Shown here: one piece after another, positions 46,028 to 54,897 of the stretch
How positions within the stretch are numbered: the stretch's first letter is position 1
Layout: each line of letters begins with the position of its first letter
Assembly: GCA_020849855.1 (NCBI GenBank)
Contig: JADZFO010000027.1
Coordinates: 128,585 to 192,584, forward strand
Origin: a bacterium
Lineage (GTDB): Bacteria > 4484-113 > JAFGCY01
Direction of reading: 5' to 3'
DNA length: 64,000 nt
Notes under the pieces: generated by a model
What the model saw: the letters and a program-made list of their open reading frames with translations, nothing else
What the model was told of the DNA's origin: nothing
Database searches by the model: none
Made by a program: the position numbers and the translations under genes

Positions 46028-46977
46028 GCCTCCACCTTGAAAAGGCTGGTGCCAAAGCGCAGGGTGTCCCCCGGCGCAAGCTGCATGCTGGATACGCGCT
46101 GCTCGTTGACATAACTGCCGTTGGTGGAGCCGCTGTCGGTCAGGGTCGCCAGGCCGTCCGGGCCAACGCTGATCATGGCGTGGCGGCGGCTGACCTGGGT
46201 GTCGTCGGCCAGCAGGATCTCGCTGTCCTGGCGGCCGATGCTGTGCTCGCCGGCGCTGAGGCTGAAGACCTGGCCCACATACAGCCCGCCGATGCCCAGA
46301 AGGCGGCTGACCGGCGCCGGGCTGCGCTGCGTCTGGACCGCCACTGCGGCCTCCTGCGCCCCCAGGTCGCCGTCCCCGGCGCGTACGTTCAGTGGCGAAG
46401 TATCAACGGGTATCGGGGGCAGTTCCGGCTCCAGATGGCTGGGCGCCGGCACGCCATTGCCCAGCCCGCTGCCATTCACCAGCGCGGCGGAGGCATCCGG
46501 CCCCGGACTGCTCAGGACGCGGTCATGCCGCATGCTGGCCACCGCCGCCGGCAGTCGCCCGGCGTTGGCCTTGTCCAGGATCAGCCGGACCACCAGCAAA
46601 AGCAGCATCAGACCGGCGATGCCCATGGCGGCCCAGAAGAAGATGTTGATCTGCTGCATCGCCGCCGGCCCCGCGGGCAGGGTCAGCAGGCTCGGCCCGT
46701 CCTTGATGAAGAGCCAGGGATAGGACACCCAGCCGCCCAGGCCCACGCACAGGCAGCCCAGAACGCGCACATAGTGGCTGTCCACGACCTCCGCCACCAG
46801 CATGGCCAGCCAGCCGGCCACGAGGAAAGCGATGATCGCCATGGCGTCGCGCGCGCCGCCTTCCGGCAGCTTCTGCCCCAGCAGGCTGAAATAGCGCGAA
46901 GCCACCAGGGCCACCGACGCGCCGCAAAGCAGCACCAGCAGGCGCAGCAGCCACTTGTTGTAGAAAAGGAAAACCAT
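46024..46977 (-). CDS. Multi-spanning membrane protein with FHA domain
   Basis: This 317-residue protein has about four N-terminal hydrophobic segments (LLRLLVLLCGASVALVA, MAIIAFLVAGWLAMLVA, VLGCLCVGLGGWVSYPW, IFFWAAMGIAGLMLLLLVV), then a linker and a C-terminal FHA domain with HSIGRQDSEILLADDTQVSR and GSTNGSYVNEQRV. TAAGAT (46985-46990) ends 7 nt before the ATG. It is the first gene of a three-gene operon with the VWA-FHA and rdgB genes. Confidence 0.87.
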   Translation of the reverse strand: MVFLFYNKWLLRLLVLLCGASVALVASRYFSLLGQKLPEGGARDAMAIIAFLVAGWLAMLVAEVVDSHYVRVLGCLCVGLGGWVSYPWLFIKDGPSLLTLPAGPAAMQQINIFFWAAMGIAGLMLLLLVVRLILDKANAGRLPAAVASMRHDRVLSSPGPDASAALVNGSGLGNGVPAPSHLEPELPPIPVDTSPLNVRAGDGDLGAQEAAVAVQTQRSPAPVSRLLGIGGLYVGQVFSLSAGEHSIGRQDSEILLADDTQVSRRHAMISVGPDGLATLTDSGSTNGSYVNEQRVSSMQLAPGDTLRFGTSLFKVEA

Positions 46978-47084
46978 CCCGGCAATCTTAGTTTATGACT
47001 GCCCGCGGGCGGCCTTTGTTGCTGTCAGGCCGCAGACAGCTCTGCGCGCCGTCTGCCCGCGGCCTCTCAGCTAAGATCATCTGC

Positions 47085-47546
47085 GTGGAACTGCAGCAAT
47101 CAACCCTCGCGGATATCTCGACCCTCGTCGAAAGCAGTCTGGCCCACTGCGGGCAGTGCATGAAACAGTACGCGGCCTTCGTGCCCTTCTGCTCGGTCAT
47201 CATGCCTGACGACACCTACCGCGTCTACAGCTCCAGCCAGGACCAGACAGAGGGCGACTATGAGCAGCTCCTGGGCCAGATGGCAGGGCTGCTGGGCGCG
47301 GCTTACCAGCAGGGCCAGATCCGCGCCAGCGCCCTGGGCGTGCGGGTCGCGGCCCGCCTGTCGGAGGATGACCTGCCCCAGGACGCCCTGCTACTGGAGA
47401 TCGAGCACCAGGACGGCTTTACGGTGAAGTACTTCGTGCCCATCGACAAGCGTATATTTGGCCCGCCCAGGCTGGGCAAGCCTCAGCCGGCCCGCCATGA
47501 AGCGCGCTTTGTTAGTGCACCGGGAGCCCGGCCCGGCCCGGAGTAG
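47085..47546 (+). CDS. Protein of unknown function
   Basis: This 153-residue protein begins at GTG 47085 with VELQQSTLADISTLVESSL; TAAGAT (47072-47077) ends 7 nt before it. The longer frame would start upstream of that promoter. It has a CGQC near the N-terminus (about residue 22) and no membrane segment. The C-terminal about 30 residues are basic and proline-rich. It is divergent from the FHA gene with only about 107 bp between starts. No family recognised. Confidence 0.65.
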   Translation: MELQQSTLADISTLVESSLAHCGQCMKQYAAFVPFCSVIMPDDTYRVYSSSQDQTEGDYEQLLGQMAGLLGAAYQQGQIRASALGVRVAARLSEDDLPQDALLLEIEHQDGFTVKYFVPIDKRIFGPPRLGKPQPARHEARFVSAPGARPGPE

Positions 47547-47577
47547 GGATGCGCTCTACGCGCCCGCGCAAAGAAAA

Positions 47578-47605
47578 GGGCCGCATCTCTGCGGCCCTTC
47601 TGATT
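47578..47605 (+). terminator. Rho-independent terminator
   Basis: An 8-bp stem GGGCCGCA / TGCGGCCC (47578-47585 and 47590-47597) with loop TCTC is followed by TTCTGATTCTG, just past the unknown gene. A short CCTTGTGCCTTGAG-type tandem lies at about 47620-47660. Confidence 0.8.
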
Positions 47606-47671
47606 CTGTTCTGTGTTTGCCTTCTGCCTTGTGCCTTGTGCCTTGAGCCTTGAGCCTTCTGCCTTCCCGCT

Positions 47672-49753
47672 TTACTCGTCGTCGTCCTTCTTGGCAGTGG
47701 CCTGGTAGTGCTTGACGATGTCGGACTGGACATTGCTCGGCACCTGCTCATAGTGGCTGAAGGCCATTTCATAGTAGCCCTGGCCCTGGGTCATGGAACG
47801 CAGGCTGTTGATGTACTGGTACAGCTCAGCCAGCGGCACCTGGGCCACCAGCACGCGCATGTCGCCGCTCTGCTCCATGCCGCTGACGCGTCCGCGGCGC
47901 GTGTTCAGGTCGCCCATCACCTCGCCCATGTAGTGGTCGGGGGTGTAGATGGTCACGTTATAAACCGGCTCCAGCAGGATCGGCCCGGCCTTCTCAAAGG
48001 CCAGCTTGAAGCCCATGCGGCCGGCCATTTTGAAGCTCAGTTCGTCAGAGTCCACGCTGTGGGCCGAGCCGAAGAAGACCGTCGCCCGCAGGTCGATGAC
48101 GCGGCTGCCCGAAAGCGGGCCGGCCTCCATGGTCTCCACGATGCCCTTTTCCACCGCCGGGATAAAGCGGTTGGGAATCACGCCGCCCACGACCGCATCG
48201 ACAAACTCAAAGCCGCTGCCGCGCTCGAGGGCCTCCAGACGGATATGGGCGTCGCCGAACTTGCCGCGGCCGCCGGTCTGCTTCTTGAACTTGCCCTGGG
48301 CCTCAGCCTTGCTGGTGATGGTCTCACGGTAGGCAATGCGCGGCTTCTTCCAGTGCACCACGACGTTGTTCTTGGTCTTGACGAAGTTGGCCGCCACATC
48401 AATGTGCAGCGGGCCCATGCCATAGACCACCATTTCCTTCGTCTCCTCATCCTGGTGCAGCTTGAAGGTGGGGTCCATGTGGGTGTAAATGTTCAGCGCC
48501 GAGATGACCTTTTCAAGGTCGTTCTTGTCCTCGACGTTCACGGCCTCGTAGGACACCGGGCTGGGGTAGTGCACGGTCGGGTAGCTGATCGCGCTTTCCT
48601 TCAGGCACAGGGTGTCACCAAGGCGGGTGCCCTTCAGCTTCACGGTGGCCACCAGGTCGCCGGCGCTGGCGTTGGCCACGTCTTCCCTGGTCTTGCCGCG
48701 CATGACCAGCAGGTTCGAGACCTTTTCCTGTTCGCCGGAGCGCGGGTTATAGATCGTATCGCCGGGCTTGAGGTTGCCGCTAAGTACGCGCATCCAGAAC
48801 ACTTCGCCAAGCTGGCCCTCCAGGGTCAGCTTGAAGACCTGGGCGCTGAAGGGCGCGCTGTCGCTCAGCGGGCGGGTGTCCTCGGCGCCGTTGGGCTTCT
48901 GGCCGGTCATGGAGCCGTGGAAGCTGGGGTCCGGCAGGCTGTGGTGGATCAGGTCCAGCAGGCGGCCCATGCCGATGTTCTGCTTGGCGCTGCCGCCAAC
49001 CACCGGGCAAATGGCGCCCTTCTTCACGCCCTCAAGCAGGGTGTGAAGCAGCTCTTCCTCGCCGATGGATTCGTCCAGCATGTAGCGCTCCATCAGCGCA
49101 TCATCCAGCTCGACGATCGACTCTACCAGCGCGGTGCGGGCAGCCTCTATCTCGTCAGCCATCTCGGCCGGCGGATCGGTCTCCGCCACGGCATTACCCT
49201 GGCGGATGTACATCTTGCGGTTCAGCACGTTGACCGCGGCCTTCAGGCCCGACTGCTCGCCCACCGGGATAACGAAAGGCACCACGCTCTTGCCGAAGGC
49301 ATTGCGCAGCTGCTCAATGACGCGGTTATAGCTGGAGTTTTCCTTATCAAGCTGGCTGATGAAGATGGCGCGGGCCACATTCATCTGCTCTGCGTACTTC
49401 CAGGACTGGCGCGTCTGGGGCTCGATGCCGTTGACGCCGTTTACCACAATGATCGCGCCCTCGACCACTGACAGGGCGCTGATCGCCTCACCAATGAAGT
49501 CCAGATAGCCCGGGCAGTCGACGACGGTGTAGTGCAGGTCCTTGTAGTTGAAAGGCAGGACGGCGCTGTAAATCGAATAGCGCCGCTTCAGCTCCTCAGG
49601 GTGATAGTCGGAAACGGTGTTTCCCTCTTCGATGCTGCCCATGCGCGAGGTGACCCCGACATAGTTGAGCAGCGCTTCAGCAAGGGTGGTCTTGCCTGAG
49701 CCGCCGTGGCCCAGCAGTGCGATGTTGCGCTTGTTTGCGACAGGAACCGCCAT
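47672..49753 (-). CDS. Elongation factor G paralogue (EF-G2-like)
   Basis: This is a 693-residue translational GTPase of EF-G layout. The P-loop reads GHGGSGKTTL instead of the canonical AHIDAGKTT, switch II is VVDCPGYLDFIGEA, and the NKxD position reads SQLDKE. Domains IV and V follow (GGRGKFGDAHIRLE, RRGRVSGMEQSGDM). These differences mark the EF-G-like paralogue group rather than the main factor, so a role in special ribosome states is inferred. ATG 49753 has AGGGGAAGG upstream; TATAAT (49807-49812) with TTGCGC 16 bp further forms the promoter. Confidence 0.88.
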   Translation of the reverse strand: MAVPVANKRNIALLGHGGSGKTTLAEALLNYVGVTSRMGSIEEGNTVSDYHPEELKRRYSIYSAVLPFNYKDLHYTVVDCPGYLDFIGEAISALSVVEGAIIVVNGVNGIEPQTRQSWKYAEQMNVARAIFISQLDKENSSYNRVIEQLRNAFGKSVVPFVIPVGEQSGLKAAVNVLNRKMYIRQGNAVAETDPPAEMADEIEAARTALVESIVELDDALMERYMLDESIGEEELLHTLLEGVKKGAICPVVGGSAKQNIGMGRLLDLIHHSLPDPSFHGSMTGQKPNGAEDTRPLSDSAPFSAQVFKLTLEGQLGEVFWMRVLSGNLKPGDTIYNPRSGEQEKVSNLLVMRGKTREDVANASAGDLVATVKLKGTRLGDTLCLKESAISYPTVHYPSPVSYEAVNVEDKNDLEKVISALNIYTHMDPTFKLHQDEETKEMVVYGMGPLHIDVAANFVKTKNNVVVHWKKPRIAYRETITSKAEAQGKFKKQTGGRGKFGDAHIRLEALERGSGFEFVDAVVGGVIPNRFIPAVEKGIVETMEAGPLSGSRVIDLRATVFFGSAHSVDSDELSFKMAGRMGFKLAFEKAGPILLEPVYNVTIYTPDHYMGEVMGDLNTRRGRVSGMEQSGDMRVLVAQVPLAELYQYINSLRSMTQGQGYYEMAFSHYEQVPSNVQSDIVKHYQATAKKDDDE

Positions 49754-49806
49754 TCGCCTTCCCCTGAGAATAAAGATCGCCACCGCCGGATCAAGGCGGG
49801 GTTAAG

Positions 49807-49834
49807 ATTATAGAGGAGTGTCTTTCGCGCGCAA
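49807..49834 (-). promoter_or_regulatory. Promoter of the EF-G-like gene
   Basis: On the minus strand TTGCGC (49829-49834), a 16-bp spacer and a perfect TATAAT (49807-49812) lie about 54 nt before the start codon, so this gene has a normal leader with a Shine-Dalgarno site. Confidence 0.7.
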
Positions 49835-50005
49835 GACCCGCATGAATACTGGCCCCAGAAGACATGGGCACTGGATGGCCCTTTGCTGCGAATCGCTCTC
49901 AGTCAGCCTTTTGGGCAGGGCAGGTAAAGGCCCTGCGTCCACCTGTCAGACAACATTCAGCAGCACTCAAAATAATTCTGCGATTGCCGATAGGAGTATG
50001 TGTAT

Positions 50006-51358
50006 ATGGACTACAATACGCGCCCGATGTCTGACGTGATCAACACCTACAACGACCGCAAGCGCTCCATCCCGGAGCTGGTGCGCATGATCCAGCCCGG
50101 CATGCATGCCTACATCCACAGCAACGCCGGCATTCCGATTGAAATCCTGACCGCGTTCAAGGAGTATGCGCTGCATGAGGAAGGCGCGCACCTGAGGGAC
50201 CTGACTTTCACCCACCTGCTGACCCTCGGCCCCCTGCCTTACCTGTGCGCGGAGCTGAAGGAGCGGGTGCGCCATAACTCGCTCTTCGCCGCGGCCAACT
50301 GCCGCAACGCGATCAACAAGGGCATGGCGGACTGGAACCCGATCCACCTCAGCGACGTGCACCGCCTGATCGACGACAGCGGCTCCCGGCGCGACGCCCG
50401 GATGCACATCGACGTCGCGCTGATCCAGGTCAGCCCGCCGGATGAGCACGGCTTCTGCAGCCTGGGCGTGGCGACGGAGATCCTGCCCACTGTCCTGCGC
50501 AAGGCGGACCTGGTGATCGCCGAGGTCAACCCGCGGATGCCGCGCGCACTGGGCGAGTGCTTCGTGCATATCTCGCGCATCGACGCGCTGGCAGAGGTGG
50601 ACCACGAGCTCCCCGAGCTGCCGCGTGCCGAGATTACCGAGCAGCACATGGCCTGCGGCGCGCATGTCGCCGGCCTGATTGAAGACGGCGACTGCCTGCA
50701 GACCGGCATTGGCGGCCTGCCTGACGCCGTGCTGGGCCTGGTGAAGGACCGCCGCGCGCTGGGCATGCACAGTGAGCTCTTCAGCGACGGCGTGGTGGAA
50801 CTGGTCGAGGCTGGCGTGATCACCGGCGAGCGCAAGAACCTGCACCCCGGCAAGGTGGTGGCGGGCTTTGTCATCGGCAGCCAGCGGGTCTACGAGTTCG
50901 TCAACGACAACCCGCTGATCGAGATGCAGCCGCAGAACTATGTCAACGACCCCTTCGTCATCGCTCAGAACGAGAACATGGTGGCGATCAACAGCGCCCT
51001 GCAGATCGACCTCACCGGCCAGGTGGTGGCCGACAGCATGGGGCCGCAGATCGTCAGCGGCTTCGGCGGCCAGGTGGACTTCATGCGCGGCGCGGCGCGG
51101 GCAAAGCGCGGCCGCCCGGTGATCGCCATGCCGGCGACGGCCAAGGGCGGAACGCTCAGCCGCATCGTCGCCCAGCACCCCCAGGGCTATGCGGTCACGA
51201 CCAGCCGCGCGGATGTGCGCTGGGTCGCCACCGAGCACGGCATCGTCAACCTCTTCGGCCTGAACATCCGCCAGCGCGCCAAGGCGCTGATCGAACTGGC
51301 CGACCCGCAGTTCCGCGAAGGCCTGCAGGAAGAGGCGATCAAGCTCGGCCTGCTGTAG
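50006..51358 (+). CDS. Acetyl-CoA hydrolase/4-hydroxybutyrate CoA-transferase family protein
   Basis: This 450-residue CoA-transferase transfers CoA between acyl groups. The family features are present: DVALIQVSPPDEHGFCSLG, GIGGLPDAVLGLV, the active-site glutamate in GMHSELFSDGVVEL, and QIDLTGQVVADSMG with SGFGGQVDFMRGA. The substrate could be acetate, butyrate or 4-hydroxybutyrate. ATG 50006 has AGGAG 9 nt upstream; a GTG two codons earlier lies too close to that site. Confidence 0.9.
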   Translation: MDYNTRPMSDVINTYNDRKRSIPELVRMIQPGMHAYIHSNAGIPIEILTAFKEYALHEEGAHLRDLTFTHLLTLGPLPYLCAELKERVRHNSLFAAANCRNAINKGMADWNPIHLSDVHRLIDDSGSRRDARMHIDVALIQVSPPDEHGFCSLGVATEILPTVLRKADLVIAEVNPRMPRALGECFVHISRIDALAEVDHELPELPRAEITEQHMACGAHVAGLIEDGDCLQTGIGGLPDAVLGLVKDRRALGMHSELFSDGVVELVEAGVITGERKNLHPGKVVAGFVIGSQRVYEFVNDNPLIEMQPQNYVNDPFVIAQNENMVAINSALQIDLTGQVVADSMGPQIVSGFGGQVDFMRGAARAKRGRPVIAMPATAKGGTLSRIVAQHPQGYAVTTSRADVRWVATEHGIVNLFGLNIRQRAKALIELADPQFREGLQEEAIKLGLL

Positions 51359-51390
51359 TGGCGCGCGGACCCATGGTTCGTTCTTGACGG

Positions 51391-51600
51391 AGCGCGGGAC
51401 TGTGTCCCGTAGTCCGGAATCCGATCCACAGGGAGTAAACCGAGTGAACCGAGTTCACCGAGCTTTGCTTGGATTGCGACTGGACAGCATGGTCTGGCAC
51501 TTCAAAAACTCGGTTGATCTCGGTTAGCCCGGCTCACTCGGTTTAGATCGTGTCTTCAGTTTGCTCTTTGTACAAAAGTCACGGGACGCAGTCCCGTGCT
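51391..51600. repeat. REP palindromes and AACCGAG element upstream of cyclase copy 3
   Basis: GCGCGGGACTGTGTCCCG (51392-51409) and CACGGGACGCAGTCCCGTG (51581-51599) are GCGGGACA-family palindromes. Between them, 51432-51550 contains AAACCGAGTGAACCGAG and the complementary ACTCGGTTGATCTCGG and CACTCGGTTTAGATCG, a relative of the element at 27599-27700. Confidence 0.75.
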
Positions 51601-51642
51601 GGCACTGGAACACTGGCCCCGCCCATCAAGTACATTGCTTTC

Positions 51643-52272
51643 ATGGGACGACTATTCGACATCTCGCGGCCCATCCAGCCTGAGATCCTGCTGCATCCCG
51701 GCGATCCGCGGCCGATGCTCTCGCGCTACAAGGACATGGCCCGCGGGGATGACTACAACCTGACCCAGCTGAGCATGAGCATCCATACCGCCACACACTT
51801 CGACTTCCCGCAGCACATGGACGCGCATGGCGCGGCCTGCGAGGCAATCCCCCTGGAGCGCTTCATCACCCGCGCGCATGTCGTCGACTGCGGCGCGGCG
51901 CCGGAGGTTACCCGCGAGCAGCTCGAAAGCGTCAAGGTTGAAGCCGGAGACGCTGTGCTGCTAAAGACCCTCAACGGCGAGGCCAGCCAGGACCGCATGC
52001 GCAGGCCCTGGGTGAACATCGCGCCGGAGGCGGCGCAGTGGTGCGTCGAGCGCAAGGCTGGCATCGTCGGCGCGGACTATATCGAGGTCGAGAGCGGCCT
52101 GGAAGAAGGAAAGTACCCCGTGCACCACACCCTGCTGGGGGCCGGCATCCTGCTGCTGGAGAACATCGACTTGCGCCAGGTCAGCGCCGGCGTCTACCGC
52201 CTTTACTGCTTCCCGCTGCTGATCCCGGGCTGCGAAGGCAGCCCCTGCCGAGCCGTGCTTGAAGAGCTGTAG
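51643..52272 (+). CDS. Cyclase/kynurenine formamidase family protein, copy 3
   Basis: This 209-residue paralogue of the pair at 10890-12212 has the metal motif HTATHFDFPQHM, where HxGTHxDxPxH is usual, so G-T is replaced by A-T. The later AGIVGADYIEVE and a GAGILLLENIDLRQV segment are conserved. ATG 51643 is chosen because TACATT (51631-51636) ends 6 nt upstream; the longer frame starts in repeat DNA. Confidence 0.82.
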   Translation: MGRLFDISRPIQPEILLHPGDPRPMLSRYKDMARGDDYNLTQLSMSIHTATHFDFPQHMDAHGAACEAIPLERFITRAHVVDCGAAPEVTREQLESVKVEAGDAVLLKTLNGEASQDRMRRPWVNIAPEAAQWCVERKAGIVGADYIEVESGLEEGKYPVHHTLLGAGILLLENIDLRQVSAGVYRLYCFPLLIPGCEGSPCRAVLEEL

Positions 52273-52332
52273 GGAAAACAATCCGCGCCCCGTTCTGAGC
52301 ACCGAGCTGATGCAGGGCTTCTCAAGCCGCTC

Positions 52333-53301
52333 CTAAGTCCCTGGTTCAGTTGGCGGTGCATTCAGCTCGGCGGCCGGGCGGGGTCTGGCGCTCAGCACCA
52401 CGGCTAGCCCGGAGACGATCACCAGCGCGCCGGCGATGGTCAGCAGACCCGGGTACTCATGCAGCAGCAGCATCGCAATCAGCACGGCGTACAGCGGCTG
52501 CGTCTGGTTGAAGAGCACCACCTGGCTCACCGGCAGATAGCTCAGCGCGAGCAGGTAGGCATTGCGGGCGAAGACAGGCCCGATCAGCGCGCTGACGACG
52601 ATCCAGGCCCACTGCTTCCAGTCCAGGCTTATCGGCCCCGGCTCGACGATCCACCAGCCGGCGAGAAACACTGCGCACAGCAGCCAGCCGCGGATCAACA
52701 CCAGGCGCGGGATCGCCACGCTGCGCAGGGCCTGCTTGCCCAGCACCTGCGCCAGGCCCAGGCTGATCGCCGCGCCAAGCAGCAATGCGAAGCCCAGCGC
52801 CTCGCCGCTCAGCGCGGCCCAGCGGATCAGCGCCACGCCGGCGGCGGTGATCGCCACCCCCAGCCACTGCCGCCCGCTGAAGCTCTCGCCCAGCCACCAG
52901 AGGCCAAGGCCAATGCCCACCAGCGCCTCGACGCGGCTGAGGATCGCCGCCACATGGCTCGGCACCAGGTCAATGCCCAGCCACAGCAGGATCACCCCGC
53001 TGGCGGAGAAGAGGCAGTGCCCGAGGATATAGGCCCAGCGGCGCGTGGAGGTTTCGCTGGCCTTGATCCCGGTGCCGCTGGCCTGCAGCTGCGGCATCAC
53101 ATGGCGGTCGCTGAGGTACCACCAGATTGTGTTGACCGTCGCGGCGATCAGATAGACCAGCGCCGAGAAGCGCCAGGCGCCGAGCCAGCCGAGGATGAAC
53201 TTGCCGAGCACGAAGTTCGCCGCCGCCAGCAGGGCGTTGCCCTGGGTCCATAGCAGGCCCGTCTCGAACGTCTTGCTGCGGCCTGCGGCGGGGGAATTCA
53301 C
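52333..53301 (-). CDS. DMT-superfamily (EamA-type) transporter
   Basis: This is a 322-residue integral membrane protein with about ten hydrophobic segments in two repeats, ending LLTIAGALVIVSGLAVVLSA, typical of EamA metabolite exporters. The substrate is unknown. GTG 53301 has TATCCT (53309-53314) ending 7 nt upstream. It is divergent from the TetR gene, 75 bp away, with a palindromic operator between them, so TetR probably controls it. Confidence 0.85.
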   Translation of the reverse strand: MNSPAAGRSKTFETGLLWTQGNALLAAANFVLGKFILGWLGAWRFSALVYLIAATVNTIWWYLSDRHVMPQLQASGTGIKASETSTRRWAYILGHCLFSASGVILLWLGIDLVPSHVAAILSRVEALVGIGLGLWWLGESFSGRQWLGVAITAAGVALIRWAALSGEALGFALLLGAAISLGLAQVLGKQALRSVAIPRLVLIRGWLLCAVFLAGWWIVEPGPISLDWKQWAWIVVSALIGPVFARNAYLLALSYLPVSQVVLFNQTQPLYAVLIAMLLLHEYPGLLTIAGALVIVSGLAVVLSARPRPAAELNAPPTEPGT

Positions 53302-53340
53302 GTAAGGGAGGATAGCAGGGGCGGGGCCTGCTGCAATCCT

Positions 53341-53357
53341 TGTCAGTCACACTGACA
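53341..53357. promoter_or_regulatory. Probable TetR operator
   Basis: TGTCAGTCACACTGACA is a perfect 7-bp inverted repeat with a 3-bp centre. It overlaps the -35 (TTGTCA, 53340-53345) of the tetR promoter, whose -10 is TAGAAT (53364-53369). It is close enough to the divergent transporter promoter to block both. Confidence 0.75.
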
Positions 53358-53376
53358 TGATGCTAGAATCTCCACA

Positions 53377-53988
53377 GTGGATACAGTCAACACCAAGCGA
53401 AGCTATACCAGTCCTCTGCGCGAGCAGCAGGCCGAGCAGACCCGCGAGCGGATTTTAGAGGCGATGGCCGAGGTCCTGGAGGACGAAAACCTGCAGGAAG
53501 TCACCTTCGCCGCCGTCGCCAAGCAGGCCATGGTCTCCGAGCGCACGGTCTACCGCCACTTTCCCACGAAGGAAGACCTGCAGACCGCTTTTTACTGGTG
53601 GGTCAACAAGCAGATCGGCATGAGCCAGTATCCCCAGAGCCCCGAAGACCTGGTCTCCATGCCGCCGGTGGTCTTTGAAGGCTTCGACCGCTATGAGCAG
53701 ATGGTGCGCGCCCATATGCGCAGCCACGCCGGTGAGGAGCTGCGCGAGAAGCAGGTTCAGGGCCGCCAGCAGGCCTACCGCAAGATGCTCTCTGAAGTCA
53801 TGGAGGGCCTGCCGAACAAGCAGCAGCTCGCCGCCTATGCCGTGCTGCAGCTGCTCTTCAGCCCGCGGGCCTGGGAATCCATGAAGGAGAACTGGGGCCT
53901 GACGGGCAAGCAGGCCGGCCAGGCCAGCGCCTGGGCCATCAGCGTGCTGCTGCGCGAGTTGGCCGCTATGAAGGCCGCCGCGAAGTAG
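53377..53988 (+). CDS. TetR family transcriptional regulator
   Basis: This is a 203-residue regulator. The N-terminal helix-turn-helix is recognised in TRERILEAMAEVLEDENLQEVTFAAVAKQAMVSERTVYRHFPTKED (about 22-66, interrupted here only for length). The C-terminal ligand domain is unassigned. GTG start with TAGAAT ending 7 nt upstream. It probably represses itself and the divergent DMT transporter through the palindrome at 53341-53357. Confidence 0.9.
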   Translation: MDTVNTKRSYTSPLREQQAEQTRERILEAMAEVLEDENLQEVTFAAVAKQAMVSERTVYRHFPTKEDLQTAFYWWVNKQIGMSQYPQSPEDLVSMPPVVFEGFDRYEQMVRAHMRSHAGEELREKQVQGRQQAYRKMLSEVMEGLPNKQQLAAYAVLQLLFSPRAWESMKENWGLTGKQAGQASAWAISVLLRELAAMKAAAK

Positions 53989-54093
53989 GTCTGCACTGCC
54001 AGCCTCTCAGCCCAGCTGACCGGCCCGCCAGCCGACATGATGCCCTGCGCGGAACATTGCTGAGCTGGCGCGGTCTGAACAAAAGCCATCACG

Positions 54094-54125
54094 GGGCGGC
54101 TAAGTACTAGCCGCCCATTGTTTTT
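54094..54125 (+). terminator. Rho-independent terminator of tetR
   Basis: A perfect 9-bp stem GGGCGGCTA / TAGCCGCCC (54094-54102 and 54108-54116) with a 5-nt loop is followed by ATTGTTTTT. Confidence 0.9.
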
Positions 54126-54897
54126 GCCATGCGCGCCCGCTGTGACGCCAGGCCGGCCCGCCTGAAACAGGCAGTCTCAACCGCCCGTCCAAGCACATCC
54201 ACGGCCATATTCACAGCACATCCCGCCGCTCAGGCTTGACTTTAGCCCTGTGGATAGTTATACTATGCATGTGTGTAGTGTTTCTATCAGGGGCCGTCGC
54301 ATGAAAGCTGCCGATACGCAGAGTATCTACACAGGCGAGTGTATATCCACAGCAGAAGCCGGGGCTTATCCACAAAGTTGTCCCCAAAAGGGCTTGCCGG
54401 AGAGCTACCGCTGTGATAATTTAACAGCCCGAGCCGCTGCGGAGAACGAGGCGTCACAGGACGCCGTTTATCCCGGAGCCGGTGCTACTGGAGATTTCCA
54501 GGACAGCCGGCAAAGGGCGGCCCGGAGGCATGAAGCGGGAGTGGCTGCTGCTGCGGACTGGCGCCCCTGGGCTGATCCGTCACTGCGGGATGTCTATGCC
54601 CCCTTCATTCCAGAGTTGAATGAACGACTGGTCTGTATCCCGGGACTCCATTGCCCGGGATGCGGCGACTGACTGTGGGGGGCCTGTAAGGCGGCCCGGG
54701 CAAACACGGGCATGGATGCTTGCTTGCACTTCAGGAACACCCCCCTTGGCTGCGCACGCAGCTGCCGTCAGCCCCTGACGGAAATCGGCCCGCGGGCCGC
54801 GCTGGTTTTGCAACGGTAGGCGGAAAAGGGACAGGAAGAAAGGCAGAAAAACAGGATTTGGAGTCCGAAAGTCGGATAATCCTGTTGGAGGCGGTTC
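54126..54897 (+). promoter_or_regulatory. nrdJ upstream region with DnaA-box cluster
   Basis: This region holds TTATCCACA (54366-54374, perfect DnaA box), ATATCCACA (54343-54351), TGTGGATAG (54249-54257, reverse orientation) and ATATTCACA (54207-54215). A TGTGTAGTGT half-site nearby (about 54271-54280) resembles part of an NrdR box, but no full copy is certain. The nrdJ start has GGAGG (54887-54891) 6 nt upstream, and GATAAT (54875-54880) could be a -10. An open frame at 54250-54672 looks non-coding. Confidence 0.6.

Noticed and set aside
54200..54400. Full NrdR box pair before nrdJ
   Set aside because: Only a half-site like TGTGTAGTGT is visible; no 16-bp palindrome match could be established by eye.
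54250..54672. 140-codon open frame upstream of nrdJ
   Set aside because: It runs through the DnaA-box cluster, has no ribosome site or recognisable family, and its composition looks like regulatory DNA.
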